Shown here piece by piece: positions 1-9,581 of a stretch of 64,000 nucleotides of DNA. Under the pieces are notes generated by a model. That model searched no databases, was not told the origin of the DNA, and saw only the letters and a program-made list of their open reading frames with translations. Position 1 is the stretch's first letter. Each line of letters opens with the position of its first letter. Source of the DNA: M3007 sp046296435. GTDB lineage: Bacteria; Bacteroidota; Bacteroidia; Chitinophagales; Saprospiraceae. The stretch covers positions 1-64,000 of the forward strand of contig JBKBLI010000010.1 of the NCBI GenBank assembly GCA_046296435.1, given 5' to 3'. Made by a program: the position numbers and the translations under genes.

Positions 1-3000
1 GGATCTAATTATTACGCGCTGGGGCAAGCCGTGCCGGCTGCCGGCCAAATCGCCTGGGCCACGGTGTCGCGCATAGATGCCGCTGGCCAACTCGTATGGA
101 CGCGCAGCCTGAACATTGCCTCACAATGGAACGATGCCGTACTAACCCCTTCCGGAAACCTCCTGGTAGTGGGCCATACCCTGCCGTTAGGCCCCAATAG
201 TCAGAGCCTGATGGGTGTCATTGCACCCGCAGGCTCATTTATCTGGGTGCGCTCGTTCAACGCGCCCGGAAGGGAGTCGTTCAATCGGGTAGCGCTCAAT
301 CCGGCGCCGGACAATGCCGCTTTCCCTTACTATGTACTTGGATTTCAACAGGAACCCAACACCGTCGCTACCTGGGACGACGTGGTGCTGCTGACGGTGA
401 GCGAGGCCGGCAATTTCGGCTGGAAAAAAATCTATTCGGGCATTTTTGGTTCCACAGACGATGAGTTCGTGCGCGACCTCGAAGCCTTGCCTAACGGCGA
501 TTTGATCCTCGCTGGCAACCTCGGCACGAACGGGGTGGTGTTCCGGGCTGATAACACCGGCGCGATCTACAACGCTGCCGGGCCGGAGGGCCTGTCGTTT
601 TCCTTCGCCGACGTGGCCCATACGAGCGGCGGCTTCTTGGCCGTGGGCAACACCTTCCCCTCGGTGTCGGCCTTTTTGATGAAATTCGACAGCGATCTGC
701 TGGTGCAATGGCAGATCAACCTGCCCGATCTGACGGCTGTCAGCCAAGTGTGGCGCGACGGCAACGACGGCATCTATGTGACCGGCAGGGCGACGGTGGA
801 CGGCCTGAACCGGGGCGTGGTGCTGAAGTTTCAGGACTTCGGCAACGACCCCTCGCCGCTGATCTGGATGAAATACTTAGACAATGAGGAAGTGGCGTAC
901 ACCGGCGGTTCGTCGGGGTACTTGCCGCCCAGTCAAATGGCGTTTGTGGACGGGCGCAACACCACCGAAGAGCGCGCTTTTATGTCGGTGAGCGACCTGG
1001 AGATGAACACCTGCATGACCCAGGAAGCGTTTGTTTCCACGGTGAGCGCCAATCTGTTGTTCAATTCCCCGGCGCCGCCGGGCATTGAGTTTGCGGACGT
1101 GCCGATGGGGGCGAACGTGACGTTGAGCAGTGCGGTGAATTGGGGGGATGCGGATGCGTGCCCCGCTATCGGGAGCATCTTCGGGACGGCCTACCGCGAA
1201 TGCGGCGACCTGCCCTACACGGATCAGCCGGTATTGCCGGGCTGGACGGTTCAACTGTTGGACACCACCGGCAACCTCCTCGCCGAGCAGCAGACCGACT
1301 CGGTCGGGGGCTATGGCTTTTACAACCTGCCGCAAGGCCTGTACATCTGCAGAATAGTGCTCCAACCCGGCTGGACGCCGAGCGTGCCACTCAGCGGCCA
1401 GTATCTGGTGGACGGCAGGAACACGAGCGAGTTGCGCAATTTTGGGGTGTGCCCGGGGTGCTCGTGCGACGATATCTACTTTGAGGTGGTACAAATACCT
1501 GGAGCCTCTGATACCTGCGAGTTTGGGCTGGCGGTAAACAATACCGGGGCTTACTGCTTCAGCGCAATGAATCTCGCGCTCAGCGCCGGGAGGTTCGACG
1601 AGGTCATCCCTGCCAACGGCTGGGAGGTTGTCGCCATTGACTCGCAGCACGTGCAATTGACGGCGATGGACCCGGATTGGACTGGGTTTGTATTTCACCG
1701 ATGGAAGTCCTCGCAGGTGTCAATGTCCGAGGTGACCGTTTCTACATCGTACAATGTGGGGCAGGGGAATGTGGTGTGCTCGCGGGCGTTTCCGGTGATG
1801 TGCCCAGCGCCAAATGCGCCGCCAAACTGCTGCCCTGTCGGCACGCATGTTTCAGGAGCAGAGTTGGTGGTTGATGGGAATTTTAGTGCTTCGTCCTCTT
1901 GGATGAGCGGAGTGAATACTGAGTGGTTTGACCTTACACAGTATTCCCTTGTTGTTGTTGGAACTTCCGGTGTTCTGAATAGTTCCCAAGTGACACAACA
2001 GGCGCCGGGTTGGATTTGTGTGGCAAAGTCGGGAAATCCCAACGACTACTTCGCCGTTTTCAATGGAGGGAACCATGTTAATAATCAGACTGGCCAGATT
2101 TGGGTCTCCTGGAAACAAAGTGTATCAGTATCTGCAAGCACTACTTACAATTTCGAGGCTTGGGTAAAAAACATAGATATCAACGGCGGGGCAAACCATC
2201 CATCCATGCAGTTGCGCATTGTGGATAAAACCACAGTGCCTTTCACTGTAGTGGCGGCATCCACTCCCCTGACAATTCTTCCATCCGACGGTTGGGTGTA
2301 CTTGTGTTTGAAGTGGCAGACACCGGCACAACTCAATGCCACGGGCACGTATGAGCTTCAGGTCTTGGACCTCCAGTTGAGTCCTTATTTCAACAATTTT
2401 GCTTTGGATTGCATCAGTTTCCGCGAATGCAGTAGTACCTTTTGCATCGAAGATTTTGAAACGGGCGGCACGGGGCAATGGGCTAAATTAGATGGTTCTA
2501 TTTCGGTCATCACAGACCCAATTACGGGTTCAAAAGTTCTAAAAGGAAATGACAATAGCGGCCCTAGCTGGATGTACAATAATTCATCGGCCTATTCCGG
2601 GGACTGGACACAAAAATTCAACAACTGCCTCTGCTTTGATATCCGCTATGACAACGGAAACCCTTCCAACCCTACCACTGGGACGAATGCAATTTACATC
2701 TATCAGGGCAGCGACCCATTAAATGCCGCCGCGACCGCGAACATTGCTCGCTTCGTGGTAAATACGCCCATAGGAAATACTTGGACCAAGGTCTGTGTGC
2801 CAGTCGGATTGTCAAACGGCACAGCATACCCCTCAAACCAATATGGCCAATGGACATCCGCGAGCCTTCCGAATTTTGATCTACTGATACAAAACGTAAG
2901 CGGGATTGGCATTCCACTGGATTTTGCGGGAGGGGACATCCCCTCTGAGATGGTTTTTGTAGATAATTTTTGTGTTGAAAAATGTGACTCGGACTGCGTT

Positions 3001-6000
3001 TGCCCGCCCAACGCATTTACGAACATGAGCTACAGGCCCAATAGCGGCCCAAATGTGCCGATTTCTTGTGGCGAGATTGCATTTTGGCAATGTAATTTCC
3101 CAGTATTCAACCTGAGCGGTGATTTTATGTGCCAAGGGAACGGCTGCTCCCCCATGCCTGATATGTTTTGGACATTGAGCCACCCAAATTTGGGTCAAGT
3201 GAACAGCGGCCTGACAACCGGGCCTGGATTTCAGGTTTCGATACCCAATGCTTCGTTCTCGGCGCCAGGGCTGTACACGCTTACCATAGCGGGCATTTGC
3301 GGAGAGGATACTTGCTATTGTGAGATTTTAATAGAAACGCCTGGGTGTGGGTGTTCGGCGAATTTTAGCGCCAATTTTGTAGCTTGCGACAAATACAATT
3401 TCTTTGGGTTTGCCAATGGAACATCTCCGTTCATTTTCAACTGGAACTTCGGCGATCCAAACTCAGGGGCGAATAATACTTCAACCCTGCAAAATCCGAT
3501 GCACCAGTTTTCTGGACCAGGCACCTACACCGTTACGCTCGTCGTCATTGACGCTGCTGGGTGTATGGCAACCTACTCGACCACGATAACGGTGCCCGTT
3601 CTGCCGACCACAGTGACCATAACCGGGAATTTGGGGATATGCCCCGGTCAAAACACCACACTGACTGCCTCCGGGGGGCAATGGACTACTTGCCAGTGGA
3701 GCAATTCCGGCTCGGGGGCATCCATTCAAGTCAGTGTTCCCGGCACCTACTGCGTCACCTGCACAGATGTCAACGGTTGCACGGCAACTGGATGTGCGAC
3801 CGTTACGCAACATCCAGCTCCCACGGTGAGCATCAGTGGGCCGAGCATGATATGTATCGGACAAAACGCGGTTTTGACTGCTACTGGTGGTGCTTCATAT
3901 CAGTGGTCGCCCAACGGCAGCACCGCCAACCCATTCGTCACGCCATCGGTTTTGACCAACACCACCTACACGGTTACGGCTACAAACGCCCAAGGCTGCA
4001 CGGCAACGGCAACGTTTACGGTCATGGTCAAACTGTGCGACTGTGATACGGATCCGTTCATTCAAAATGGCCAATTCAATGTGGGCAACCCTTGCGCACA
4101 AGGAGACGAGGACATTTGCAATGCAGCCCAATGGTGCAGTGTTTGGCCTGACTATGCCAGTGGAATCAGTACGGGAGATTTTTACAACACTACCACCTGC
4201 ACACCTACGGCACTTACCAGTGGGGTACTTGCCACCCCAACGCCCGGCTCTGGGCTAAACGGCAACTTTGCGGGGTTCTGGTGCAAGCCGCACAACAACA
4301 TAGTTTGGCGCGAAGGGATATTGAACAACCTTTCGGCTCCCATAACGCCCAACTCTGGCAATTACATGTTCAGCATGAAAATGGCCTGCCTTTTCCCGGT
4401 ATCCGGCACACCCCGCGTCAGTGTGTACGGGGTGCCTGTCGGGGCTGCCTCGACTGTGCCAACCTCTAACGCGCTCACAGCCTTTACGCCCACTAACCCC
4501 AATTTATTCAACTTGGGTGGAGCCGTCCTTTTAGGTACGATCCCTGTGCCAAGCAGTTGTAACAACACTTATCAAGATATTGGCTTCAGCTTTAGCACCA
4601 CAACACTTGGACTGCCTATCAACCGCATATTCTTGACCCGCGATGACCCAGTCGGAAACGATTGGGGAGGCACGACGTACCTAGCTGTGGATAGTCTTTG
4701 TTTGAAACCGGTGCCGAATTTGGCCCTTTGCGAATGTGGCGAATTGAACTGGGCCACCATACAACAAGAATGGACCCCACCGCAACCTATTTCTTGCAAC
4801 GGGCCATTTGTTCCTGTACCTTGCAGGATTCAGGGAGCCAACTACTTCATCCATGGGGATTTCACTTGCCTGCCTGATTTTTGTGGCAACAACACGGTGA
4901 CTTGGGTGCTGACCAGACCGTCGCCGCTACCGCCTGTGAGCGGTTCGACATCCATTTCCGCATATCCACATTTCGACATCTCGTTGCCTGCCGCATATTT
5001 CACTGTTGCTGGCAATTACTCACTGACCATCACCCGCACCTGCGGCACCACGCCGTGTCATTGCAAACTCAATTTCAAAATCGAGGCCTGCCCCTGCCTT
5101 TGCGACCAGACGTTTGCAGACCAAGTTGCTTTGGGCTTTTCTATGGCCAATTCATTCTCCCCGCCCAACCAGTGCGTGAAGAACTTGAAGCCGATATCGC
5201 TTTGCCCGAACGATATGGTGACTTGGACCGTGTCGGACGTAGGTACATTTACTTCAACGGGCAACGCCCCAGTAACGATCAACTTCCTGACTTCGGGTAC
5301 TTACGATGTTTGTATGATCGTCAAACGGACTGCTGCCAATGGCGCCATTTGCACCCGAGAATTTTGTCGGAAAATCATTGTCAAGTGCGGCATTGATTCG
5401 CTCGGCCCTATCACTGATTTCTGTCTCGAAACCCAAGTGAAAAACAGCGGATTTAACGAAGGCAATGTTCCTGGGGTACTGAACGAGGTTGGGGCCATCG
5501 CCGAATGGGAGCTTGCGCCAAATCCAGGAGACGGCTTCGTTTTCGTTGTGGACAGCACTGGATCGCTCAATGATGGCCATATCGTGCTCGTCGGCAGAAA
5601 GGACAATTTTGCGGGGATCATGCAAGAGGTCAACCTCGTGCCCAACAATTATCTGATCTTAAAATTTGAAGCAATCAACTACCTCGGCAATGAAAACCCG
5701 GCTGGGACTCGTTTGGAAATACGGCTGCAAGAGGAAGCGATTTCTTATCCTAACATGAAAAAACAGGTGTTGCTCTACCAAGAGATACAGGACAGCAGCG
5801 GCTGGAGGCGTTTGGGTGCTACCCTTTCTGGCAACCTTGACACATCGCTGCACTATTTCGTCATCTGTTTGCAGAACGACGACAGCACACATTCTATCGT
5901 CGGTGTGGACAATATAGAAATTTGCTCTTCTAAGTTTACCGACACAGAAGAGGAGATGGGTGGCCTGCAAAGCAGGATGAGGATTTTTCCCAACCCCAAC

Positions 6001-6216
6001 ACCGGCCACTTCACCCTCGAACTGCCCGCACCCGCGCCATCCGGCACGACCATTCGCATCACTGACCCGACGGGGCGGCTTGCCCTCGAAGCGACCGCCA
6101 AAGTCGGCAGCGAGCAGCAACAAGTGCAGGCGGGCGCCTTGCCGGCAGGGCTGTACTTCGTGCAGGTGCTGCACGAGGGCAGGGTAGTGGGCGTGTCGAG
6201 GTTTGTCAAACAGTAA
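1..6216 (+). CDS. Giant T9SS-secreted PKD/Ig-like surface protein, 5' end outside window
   Basis: The reading frame is open to the left window edge, so the GTG at 31 is probably not the true start; about 2,070 residues are visible. The N-terminal third resembles repeat-propeller secreted proteins. It is followed by an SdrD/Cna-B-like segment around 1160-1450, carbohydrate-binding-like jelly-roll segments (about 1850-2970), a PKD domain with the typical WNFGDP core near 3440, two Ig-like domains rich in CPGQ/CTATG motifs (3600-4030), and two related cysteine-rich domains (about 2995-3355 and 4731-5090). The C-terminus (about 5974 onward) is a type A T9SS sorting domain: it begins RIFPNPNTG and ends in a beta-rich GLYFVQV...FVKQ block. 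T9SS cargo is exported across the outer membrane and attached to, or released from, the surface. Adhesion or matrix function is inferred; no catalytic motif was seen. It is the last gene before a strong terminator. Confidence 0.85.
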   Translation, partial: GSNYYALGQAVPAAGQIAWATVSRIDAAGQLVWTRSLNIASQWNDAVLTPSGNLLVVGHTLPLGPNSQSLMGVIAPAGSFIWVRSFNAPGRESFNRVALNPAPDNAAFPYYVLGFQQEPNTVATWDDVVLLTVSEAGNFGWKKIYSGIFGSTDDEFVRDLEALPNGDLILAGNLGTNGVVFRADNTGAIYNAAGPEGLSFSFADVAHTSGGFLAVGNTFPSVSAFLMKFDSDLLVQWQINLPDLTAVSQVWRDGNDGIYVTGRATVDGLNRGVVLKFQDFGNDPSPLIWMKYLDNEEVAYTGGSSGYLPPSQMAFVDGRNTTEERAFMSVSDLEMNTCMTQEAFVSTVSANLLFNSPAPPGIEFADVPMGANVTLSSAVNWGDADACPAIGSIFGTAYRECGDLPYTDQPVLPGWTVQLLDTTGNLLAEQQTDSVGGYGFYNLPQGLYICRIVLQPGWTPSVPLSGQYLVDGRNTSELRNFGVCPGCSCDDIYFEVVQIPGASDTCEFGLAVNNTGAYCFSAMNLALSAGRFDEVIPANGWEVVAIDSQHVQLTAMDPDWTGFVFHRWKSSQVSMSEVTVSTSYNVGQGNVVCSRAFPVMCPAPNAPPNCCPVGTHVSGAELVVDGNFSASSSWMSGVNTEWFDLTQYSLVVVGTSGVLNSSQVTQQAPGWICVAKSGNPNDYFAVFNGGNHVNNQTGQIWVSWKQSVSVSASTTYNFEAWVKNIDINGGANHPSMQLRIVDKTTVPFTVVAASTPLTILPSDGWVYLCLKWQTPAQLNATGTYELQVLDLQLSPYFNNFALDCISFRECSSTFCIEDFETGGTGQWAKLDGSISVITDPITGSKVLKGNDNSGPSWMYNNSSAYSGDWTQKFNNCLCFDIRYDNGNPSNPTTGTNAIYIYQGSDPLNAAATANIARFVVNTPIGNTWTKVCVPVGLSNGTAYPSNQYGQWTSASLPNFDLLIQNVSGIGIPLDFAGGDIPSEMVFVDNFCVEKCDSDCVCPPNAFTNMSYRPNSGPNVPISCGEIAFWQCNFPVFNLSGDFMCQGNGCSPMPDMFWTLSHPNLGQVNSGLTTGPGFQVSIPNASFSAPGLYTLTIAGICGEDTCYCEILIETPGCGCSANFSANFVACDKYNFFGFANGTSPFIFNWNFGDPNSGANNTSTLQNPMHQFSGPGTYTVTLVVIDAAGCMATYSTTITVPVLPTTVTITGNLGICPGQNTTLTASGGQWTTCQWSNSGSGASIQVSVPGTYCVTCTDVNGCTATGCATVTQHPAPTVSISGPSMICIGQNAVLTATGGASYQWSPNGSTANPFVTPSVLTNTTYTVTATNAQGCTATATFTVMVKLCDCDTDPFIQNGQFNVGNPCAQGDEDICNAAQWCSVWPDYASGISTGDFYNTTTCTPTALTSGVLATPTPGSGLNGNFAGFWCKPHNNIVWREGILNNLSAPITPNSGNYMFSMKMACLFPVSGTPRVSVYGVPVGAASTVPTSNALTAFTPTNPNLFNLGGAVLLGTIPVPSSCNNTYQDIGFSFSTTTLGLPINRIFLTRDDPVGNDWGGTTYLAVDSLCLKPVPNLALCECGELNWATIQQEWTPPQPISCNGPFVPVPCRIQGANYFIHGDFTCLPDFCGNNTVTWVLTRPSPLPPVSGSTSISAYPHFDISLPAAYFTVAGNYSLTITRTCGTTPCHCKLNFKIEACPCLCDQTFADQVALGFSMANSFSPPNQCVKNLKPISLCPNDMVTWTVSDVGTFTSTGNAPVTINFLTSGTYDVCMIVKRTAANGAICTREFCRKIIVKCGIDSLGPITDFCLETQVKNSGFNEGNVPGVLNEVGAIAEWELAPNPGDGFVFVVDSTGSLNDGHIVLVGRKDNFAGIMQEVNLVPNNYLILKFEAINYLGNENPAGTRLEIRLQEEAISYPNMKKQVLLYQEIQDSSGWRRLGATLSGNLDTSLHYFVICLQNDDSTHSIVGVDNIEICSSKFTDTEEEMGGLQSRMRIFPNPNTGHFTLELPAPAPSGTTIRITDPTGRLALEATAKVGSEQQQVQAGALPAGLYFVQVLHEGRVVGVSRFVKQ

Positions 6217-6301
6217 ACGCTATGAGATACTGGGCCGCCTCGGGCGGTACGCTTTGGGGGCGGCCCGGATCTGACTCTCGGGCAGGCGTCTAAAGACGAT
6301 T

Positions 6302-6334
6302 GCCCCCTCTTGAGCAATCAGGAGGGGGCTTTTT
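6302..6334 (+). terminator. Rho-independent terminator after the T9SS cargo gene
   Basis: A perfect 8-bp stem (GCCCCCTC at 6302-6309 with GAGGGGGC at 6322-6329) encloses a 12-nt loop and is followed at once by five T. It lies 86 bp after the stop codon and separates this gene from the eCIS locus. Confidence 0.85.
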
Positions 6335-6647
6335 GATTCCGGATGTAGCAAAGCAACGCGCAAGGCCTTCATTTTCGGATTAAATTAATCTTTTTCATAA
6401 AAGTTGCGCCCTTCTTTTTCTCGAACGGGCTGTCGGGGGTAGCCTTAGAAGGATGCGCATACTTTGCGATTAGAAGCATACCGGCGCTTGTTTTTTAGTT
6501 TTTTTGAAAAAAGCAAGACGGATGGGCTAATGGAGCGGCATGCGACCAATCAGTACAAAAGCGTTAAAAAAGCAACCGGGAACGCAATTGCTTGGATATT
6601 GAAATTTTTTGGAACATATGTCATAGGCCTTCGGGAGTATTTGCTCG

Positions 6648-6713
6648 TACCTTTGTGTCGCAAAACAACATTTTGTCCGCGTCTCGCAGGCAAACAAGTT
6701 ATCTTTATGTTTG
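6648..6713 (+). promoter_or_regulatory. Candidate eCIS operon promoter region (two -7 boxes)
   Basis: Two matches to the Bacteroidota -7 consensus TAnnTTTG lie upstream of the first eCIS gene: TACCTTTG at 6648-6655 and TATGTTTG at 6706-6713. Neither has a TTTG -33 box at the usual distance, so the assignment is weak. The second would give a leader of roughly 55-60 nt. Confidence 0.35.
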
Positions 6714-6777
6714 CGGTAAGTCAGAATGTGACTCGCCATGGCGAAGCCATACGCCCAAGCCCAAGCCATTACACTTC

Positions 6778-7353
6778 ATGATAGATGTCGCCCTTACCTG
6801 GATAGTTAACCGGATCAATGTTGATCTGGGACAAACCAGCCCCCCGGAAATTGTAACAGGCAGCGTGTCCCTGATCGATTCAGGACAAGATTGCGCCACC
6901 CAAAACCTGAACAATGTCGGCATTGCAACGGTAGTCAACATAGAGCAGGAAAACACCCTGCGCAACCAACCTTTCCACCGCAAGGTGAGCGGCGACGACG
7001 GCTTGCCCAAAACCATAGCCCAATCGTCTGAAGTGTTTCTCAACATCTATGTGTTGTTCAGCGCCAACAAATCCTCATATGCCGAGTCTCTGCGTCTGAT
7101 TAGCGACATTGTGGAGTTCTTTCAGGCGCAGAACGTGTTTACTGATCCGGCACTGAAGGCCGTGGGGGTCGAAAAATTGATATTCGATTTATATTCTCTC
7201 AACTTTGAGGCGCTCAATCACCTTTGGGGCATCAACGGCGGCAAATACTTGCCCTCAGTCCTTTACAAGATGCGTCTCCTGATTATCCAACGCAAGGCTC
7301 CGCAGGACGCCAGCGTAGTAACCGGCATCGGCGCCACCCCACGTAACATATGA
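6778..7353 (+). CDS. DUF4255 / Afp16-like tube-cap (terminator) protein
   Basis: A 191-residue protein starting MIDVALTWIVNRIN. The frame is open further upstream, but this ATG gives the usual family N-terminus. Members of this family (Pvc16_N/DUF4255, Afp16/Pvc16) are thought to cap the distal end of the tube and sheath and fix particle length. The central stretch (FLNIYVLFSANKSSYAESLR, then EFFQAQNVF) is characteristic, as is a C-terminal segment ending YKMRLLIIQ. It is the first gene of the eCIS run and overlaps the next gene by ATGA (7350-7353), indicating translational coupling. The family assignment is by recognition of these motifs; the capping role comes from family knowledge. Confidence 0.88.
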   Translation: MIDVALTWIVNRINVDLGQTSPPEIVTGSVSLIDSGQDCATQNLNNVGIATVVNIEQENTLRNQPFHRKVSGDDGLPKTIAQSSEVFLNIYVLFSANKSSYAESLRLISDIVEFFQAQNVFTDPALKAVGVEKLIFDLYSLNFEALNHLWGINGGKYLPSVLYKMRLLIIQRKAPQDASVVTGIGATPRNI

Positions 7354-8093
7354 GCACCATAGATTGGAAATACGATATTCTTTTTGCCATTCGGATTGTG
7401 CATACCCTTGATCCCGAATTATTTGTCCTTCACGCTTCAGCCGACACTGGGCTCACCCTGCGCAACCACGGGCTGCTGGTTAAGTCCTATCCCTCTGGTA
7501 TAGTCGTCGTCGCAGAAAAAAAAGTTATGCCCGGCGGCGGCAAAACCGTGCTGCGTAAAATAACCCAAGCGCAAGCATTTACTTTTTTGATCAAAGCCAG
7601 AAGCCGCGCCCTGCTCGGTCGCCTCAAGCCCTTCGACGTCGCTACGCCCTCGCTGCTCTCTCAACCCCAGACCCTATACTTCGACAATCTCAACGCCGCC
7701 AATCAGATCGACCAAAATTTAAGTGCCGACAATGGCAAACAGGTAATGACCCTACAGGTTGGCCCCCAGAATTGGGCTTCGCTCATACCCGAACGCTTCA
7801 GTTACGCCCCTCCAACAGGCGTGAGTACCATACAGGTAACGCCCCGGAGTCCGGGAGCGTCCTCCACGCTGAGCCTCGACGCGACCAACCCCCAAAAATT
7901 ACCCTTGCTACTTGACCTATCCCCCGGCGCCTACCGATTCAATCAGGCGGGCGTCCCCTCCGGCAGTCAACTCGCGATAGCCGACGATGCCCTGTACGCA
8001 GAAAACGCGACAGGCATCGTGCGCATCTTCAAAAACGAGCAAGTCAGTTACGACACGATTATCCGTTACGACCTCGTCTTTGAGGCCATCTAG
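7350..8093 (+). CDS. Unknown eCIS structural protein (possible cap adaptor)
   Basis: A 247-residue protein that overlaps the cap gene by four bases (ATGA). No domain was recognised. The first half is mixed alpha/beta (WKYDILFAIRIVHTL..., then a basic patch GGGKTVLRKITQ that resembles a P-loop only superficially). The second half is beta-rich and proline-rich and ends in a strand-like VSYDTIIRYDLVFEAI. Its position between the DUF4255 cap gene and the sheath gene suggests a structural role at the distal end. Some marine Bacteroidota particles have a cap adaptor made by a second cap-type protein, and this could be its counterpart. That is inference from position only; no signal peptide or membrane segment is visible. 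Confidence 0.6.
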   Translation: MSTIDWKYDILFAIRIVHTLDPELFVLHASADTGLTLRNHGLLVKSYPSGIVVVAEKKVMPGGGKTVLRKITQAQAFTFLIKARSRALLGRLKPFDVATPSLLSQPQTLYFDNLNAANQIDQNLSADNGKQVMTLQVGPQNWASLIPERFSYAPPTGVSTIQVTPRSPGASSTLSLDATNPQKLPLLLDLSPGAYRFNQAGVPSGSQLAIADDALYAENATGIVRIFKNEQVSYDTIIRYDLVFEAI

Positions 8094-8127
8094 AAGCATC
8101 TATTTTCCATCTATAAAACAAGAGTTT

Positions 8128-9531
8128 ATGATCAACCTTGCGAATCTCAAAACGCCCGGGGTGTATGTGGACGAAATCGCTCTGTTGCCTCCTTCGGTAG
8201 CCGGCGTGGAAACCAGTATCCCGGTATTCATCGGCTACACCGAAGAAGCCCAGGAGAAAACGCCCGGCGACCTCCACCTAAAACCCAAAAAAATCCGTTC
8301 CCTTAAAGAATACGAAAGTTTTTTTGGTCGAATCAATGAAGGCAAAATTACGGTAAGCATCCACGACGATACCGACGCCTCTGACGTATTGTTGCGTCGG
8401 CGTCTCGAAGTAAGCGTCGATCCCGCGCTTCGCAATATGTACTACCAGATGCAAATGTTCTTTGGCAATGGCGGCAGCACTTGCTACGTCATATCTGTGG
8501 GACAGGGGTCTGCCGATGCGGCGCCTGTATCCACAGCGCTTGAACAGGGTCTCGAAGAAGCCGGGAAACTGGATGAGCCCACTTTGGTCGTCTTCCCGGA
8601 TGCAAACGGCATCTCTACACAAGCCAATATTTGTAATTTGTACAAAAAGGCGCTCAACCAGGCGGGCGAACTCAAAGATCGCTTCGTGGTCATGGATGTG
8701 AACAACGTATCCGATTTCCGGCAATACATTGGCACGGAAAACCTTAAATACGGCGCGGCATACTATCCCCCGCTTCAAAGTCAACTGAGCTACCTTTACG
8801 CCGACGCCAACGTGAAGATTGCGCATAAGGTATCAAAGGCGGGAGCGGCCCCCACAGACGGACCGCTCAAAGACAAGTTGTTGAATTCGACGGATATCCC
8901 TGCCACCGGCGCGTTGTACAACGCCGTGAAACAGGCCATCGGCGAATCAGGCCCGGTGTTGTATCCTTCCTCCGCCGTAGTCGGCGCATACGCCGCCGTA
9001 GATGCCGCGCGCGGCGTTTGGAAGGCTCCCGCCAATGTCAGCCTGGTCAATGTGCTGGGGCCTACGATCATGATCACCGATCTCGAGCAGCAGGAACTCA
9101 ACGTCGATGTCAACGGCGGCATCTCGATCAACGCCATTCGCAACATCACCGGACGCGGCACGGTGATCTGGGGTGCGCGCACCTTAGCCGGCAACGACAA
9201 CGAGTGGCGCTACGTGAACGTGCGGCGTTTCTTCAATTATGTGGAAGAGTCGGTCAAAAAAGCAACCTACCGCTTCGTCTTTGAGCCCAACGACGCCAAT
9301 ACCTGGGTTAGCGTAAGGGCCATGATCGAGAACTTCCTCGTCCTGCAATGGAGAGCCGGCGCCCTCCAAGGAGCCAAACCCGAACAGGCCTTCTTCGTGC
9401 GCGTAGGCCTTGGCTCTACCATGACCGCCGATGACATCCTCAACGGACGCCTTATCATCGAAATCGGCATGGCCGTGGTACGCCCCGCAGAGTTCATCGT
9501 CCTGAGATTCATGCACAAACTCCCCGAATAG
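8128..9531 (+). CDS. eCIS contractile sheath protein (Afp2/3/4-like)
   Basis: A 467-residue tail-sheath protein. The start is chosen at MINLANLKTPGVYVDEI, because KTPGVYVDEI is the classic sheath N-terminus; the longer upstream frame overlaps the preceding gene and is unlikely. Further hallmarks are PVFIGYTEEA near residue 35, the variable middle domain, the subdomain with PSSAVVGAYAAVDAARGVWKAPAN, and the C-terminal region with RGTVIWGARTL and NVRRFFNYVEESVKKATYRF. The sheath wraps the inner tube and contracts to drive it into a target. Only one sheath gene is present, whereas Afp and PVC carry three. It lies 34 bp after the preceding gene and 50 bp before the tube gene. Confidence 0.95.
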   Translation: MINLANLKTPGVYVDEIALLPPSVAGVETSIPVFIGYTEEAQEKTPGDLHLKPKKIRSLKEYESFFGRINEGKITVSIHDDTDASDVLLRRRLEVSVDPALRNMYYQMQMFFGNGGSTCYVISVGQGSADAAPVSTALEQGLEEAGKLDEPTLVVFPDANGISTQANICNLYKKALNQAGELKDRFVVMDVNNVSDFRQYIGTENLKYGAAYYPPLQSQLSYLYADANVKIAHKVSKAGAAPTDGPLKDKLLNSTDIPATGALYNAVKQAIGESGPVLYPSSAVVGAYAAVDAARGVWKAPANVSLVNVLGPTIMITDLEQQELNVDVNGGISINAIRNITGRGTVIWGARTLAGNDNEWRYVNVRRFFNYVEESVKKATYRFVFEPNDANTWVSVRAMIENFLVLQWRAGALQGAKPEQAFFVRVGLGSTMTADDILNGRLIIEIGMAVVRPAEFIVLRFMHKLPE

Positions 9532-9581
9532 GACACCTCTATTTAAACTGATTTTTTTAAAAGAAAAACACACCAAACATC

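Larger units (their letters stand above)
6217..6777. other. Intergenic region upstream of the eCIS operon
   Basis: 561 bp without a convincing gene. It holds the terminator at 6302-6334, a 13-nt AT-rich palindrome at 6378-6390 followed by five T, one T7-G-A6 near-palindrome at 6499-6512, and two TAnnTTTG boxes. Short open frames here have no recognisable domains and look like chance. Confidence 0.6.

Noticed and set aside
877..1698. 273-codon minus-strand frame inside the giant T9SS gene
   Set aside because: Composition (Arg/His-rich) is typical of the antisense of a GC-rich gene; no domain. The same holds for the long antisense frames under the VgrG-like, baseplate, plsB-like and tamB genes.
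6464..6781. 105-codon open frame before the eCIS cap gene
   Set aside because: It has no recognisable domain, overlaps the cap-gene start in another frame and runs through A/T tracts and promoter-like boxes.
7539..7560. P-loop-like GGGKTVLRK in the unknown gene at 7350
   Set aside because: It lacks the GxxxxGK[ST] spacing and a Walker B partner, so not called an ATPase.
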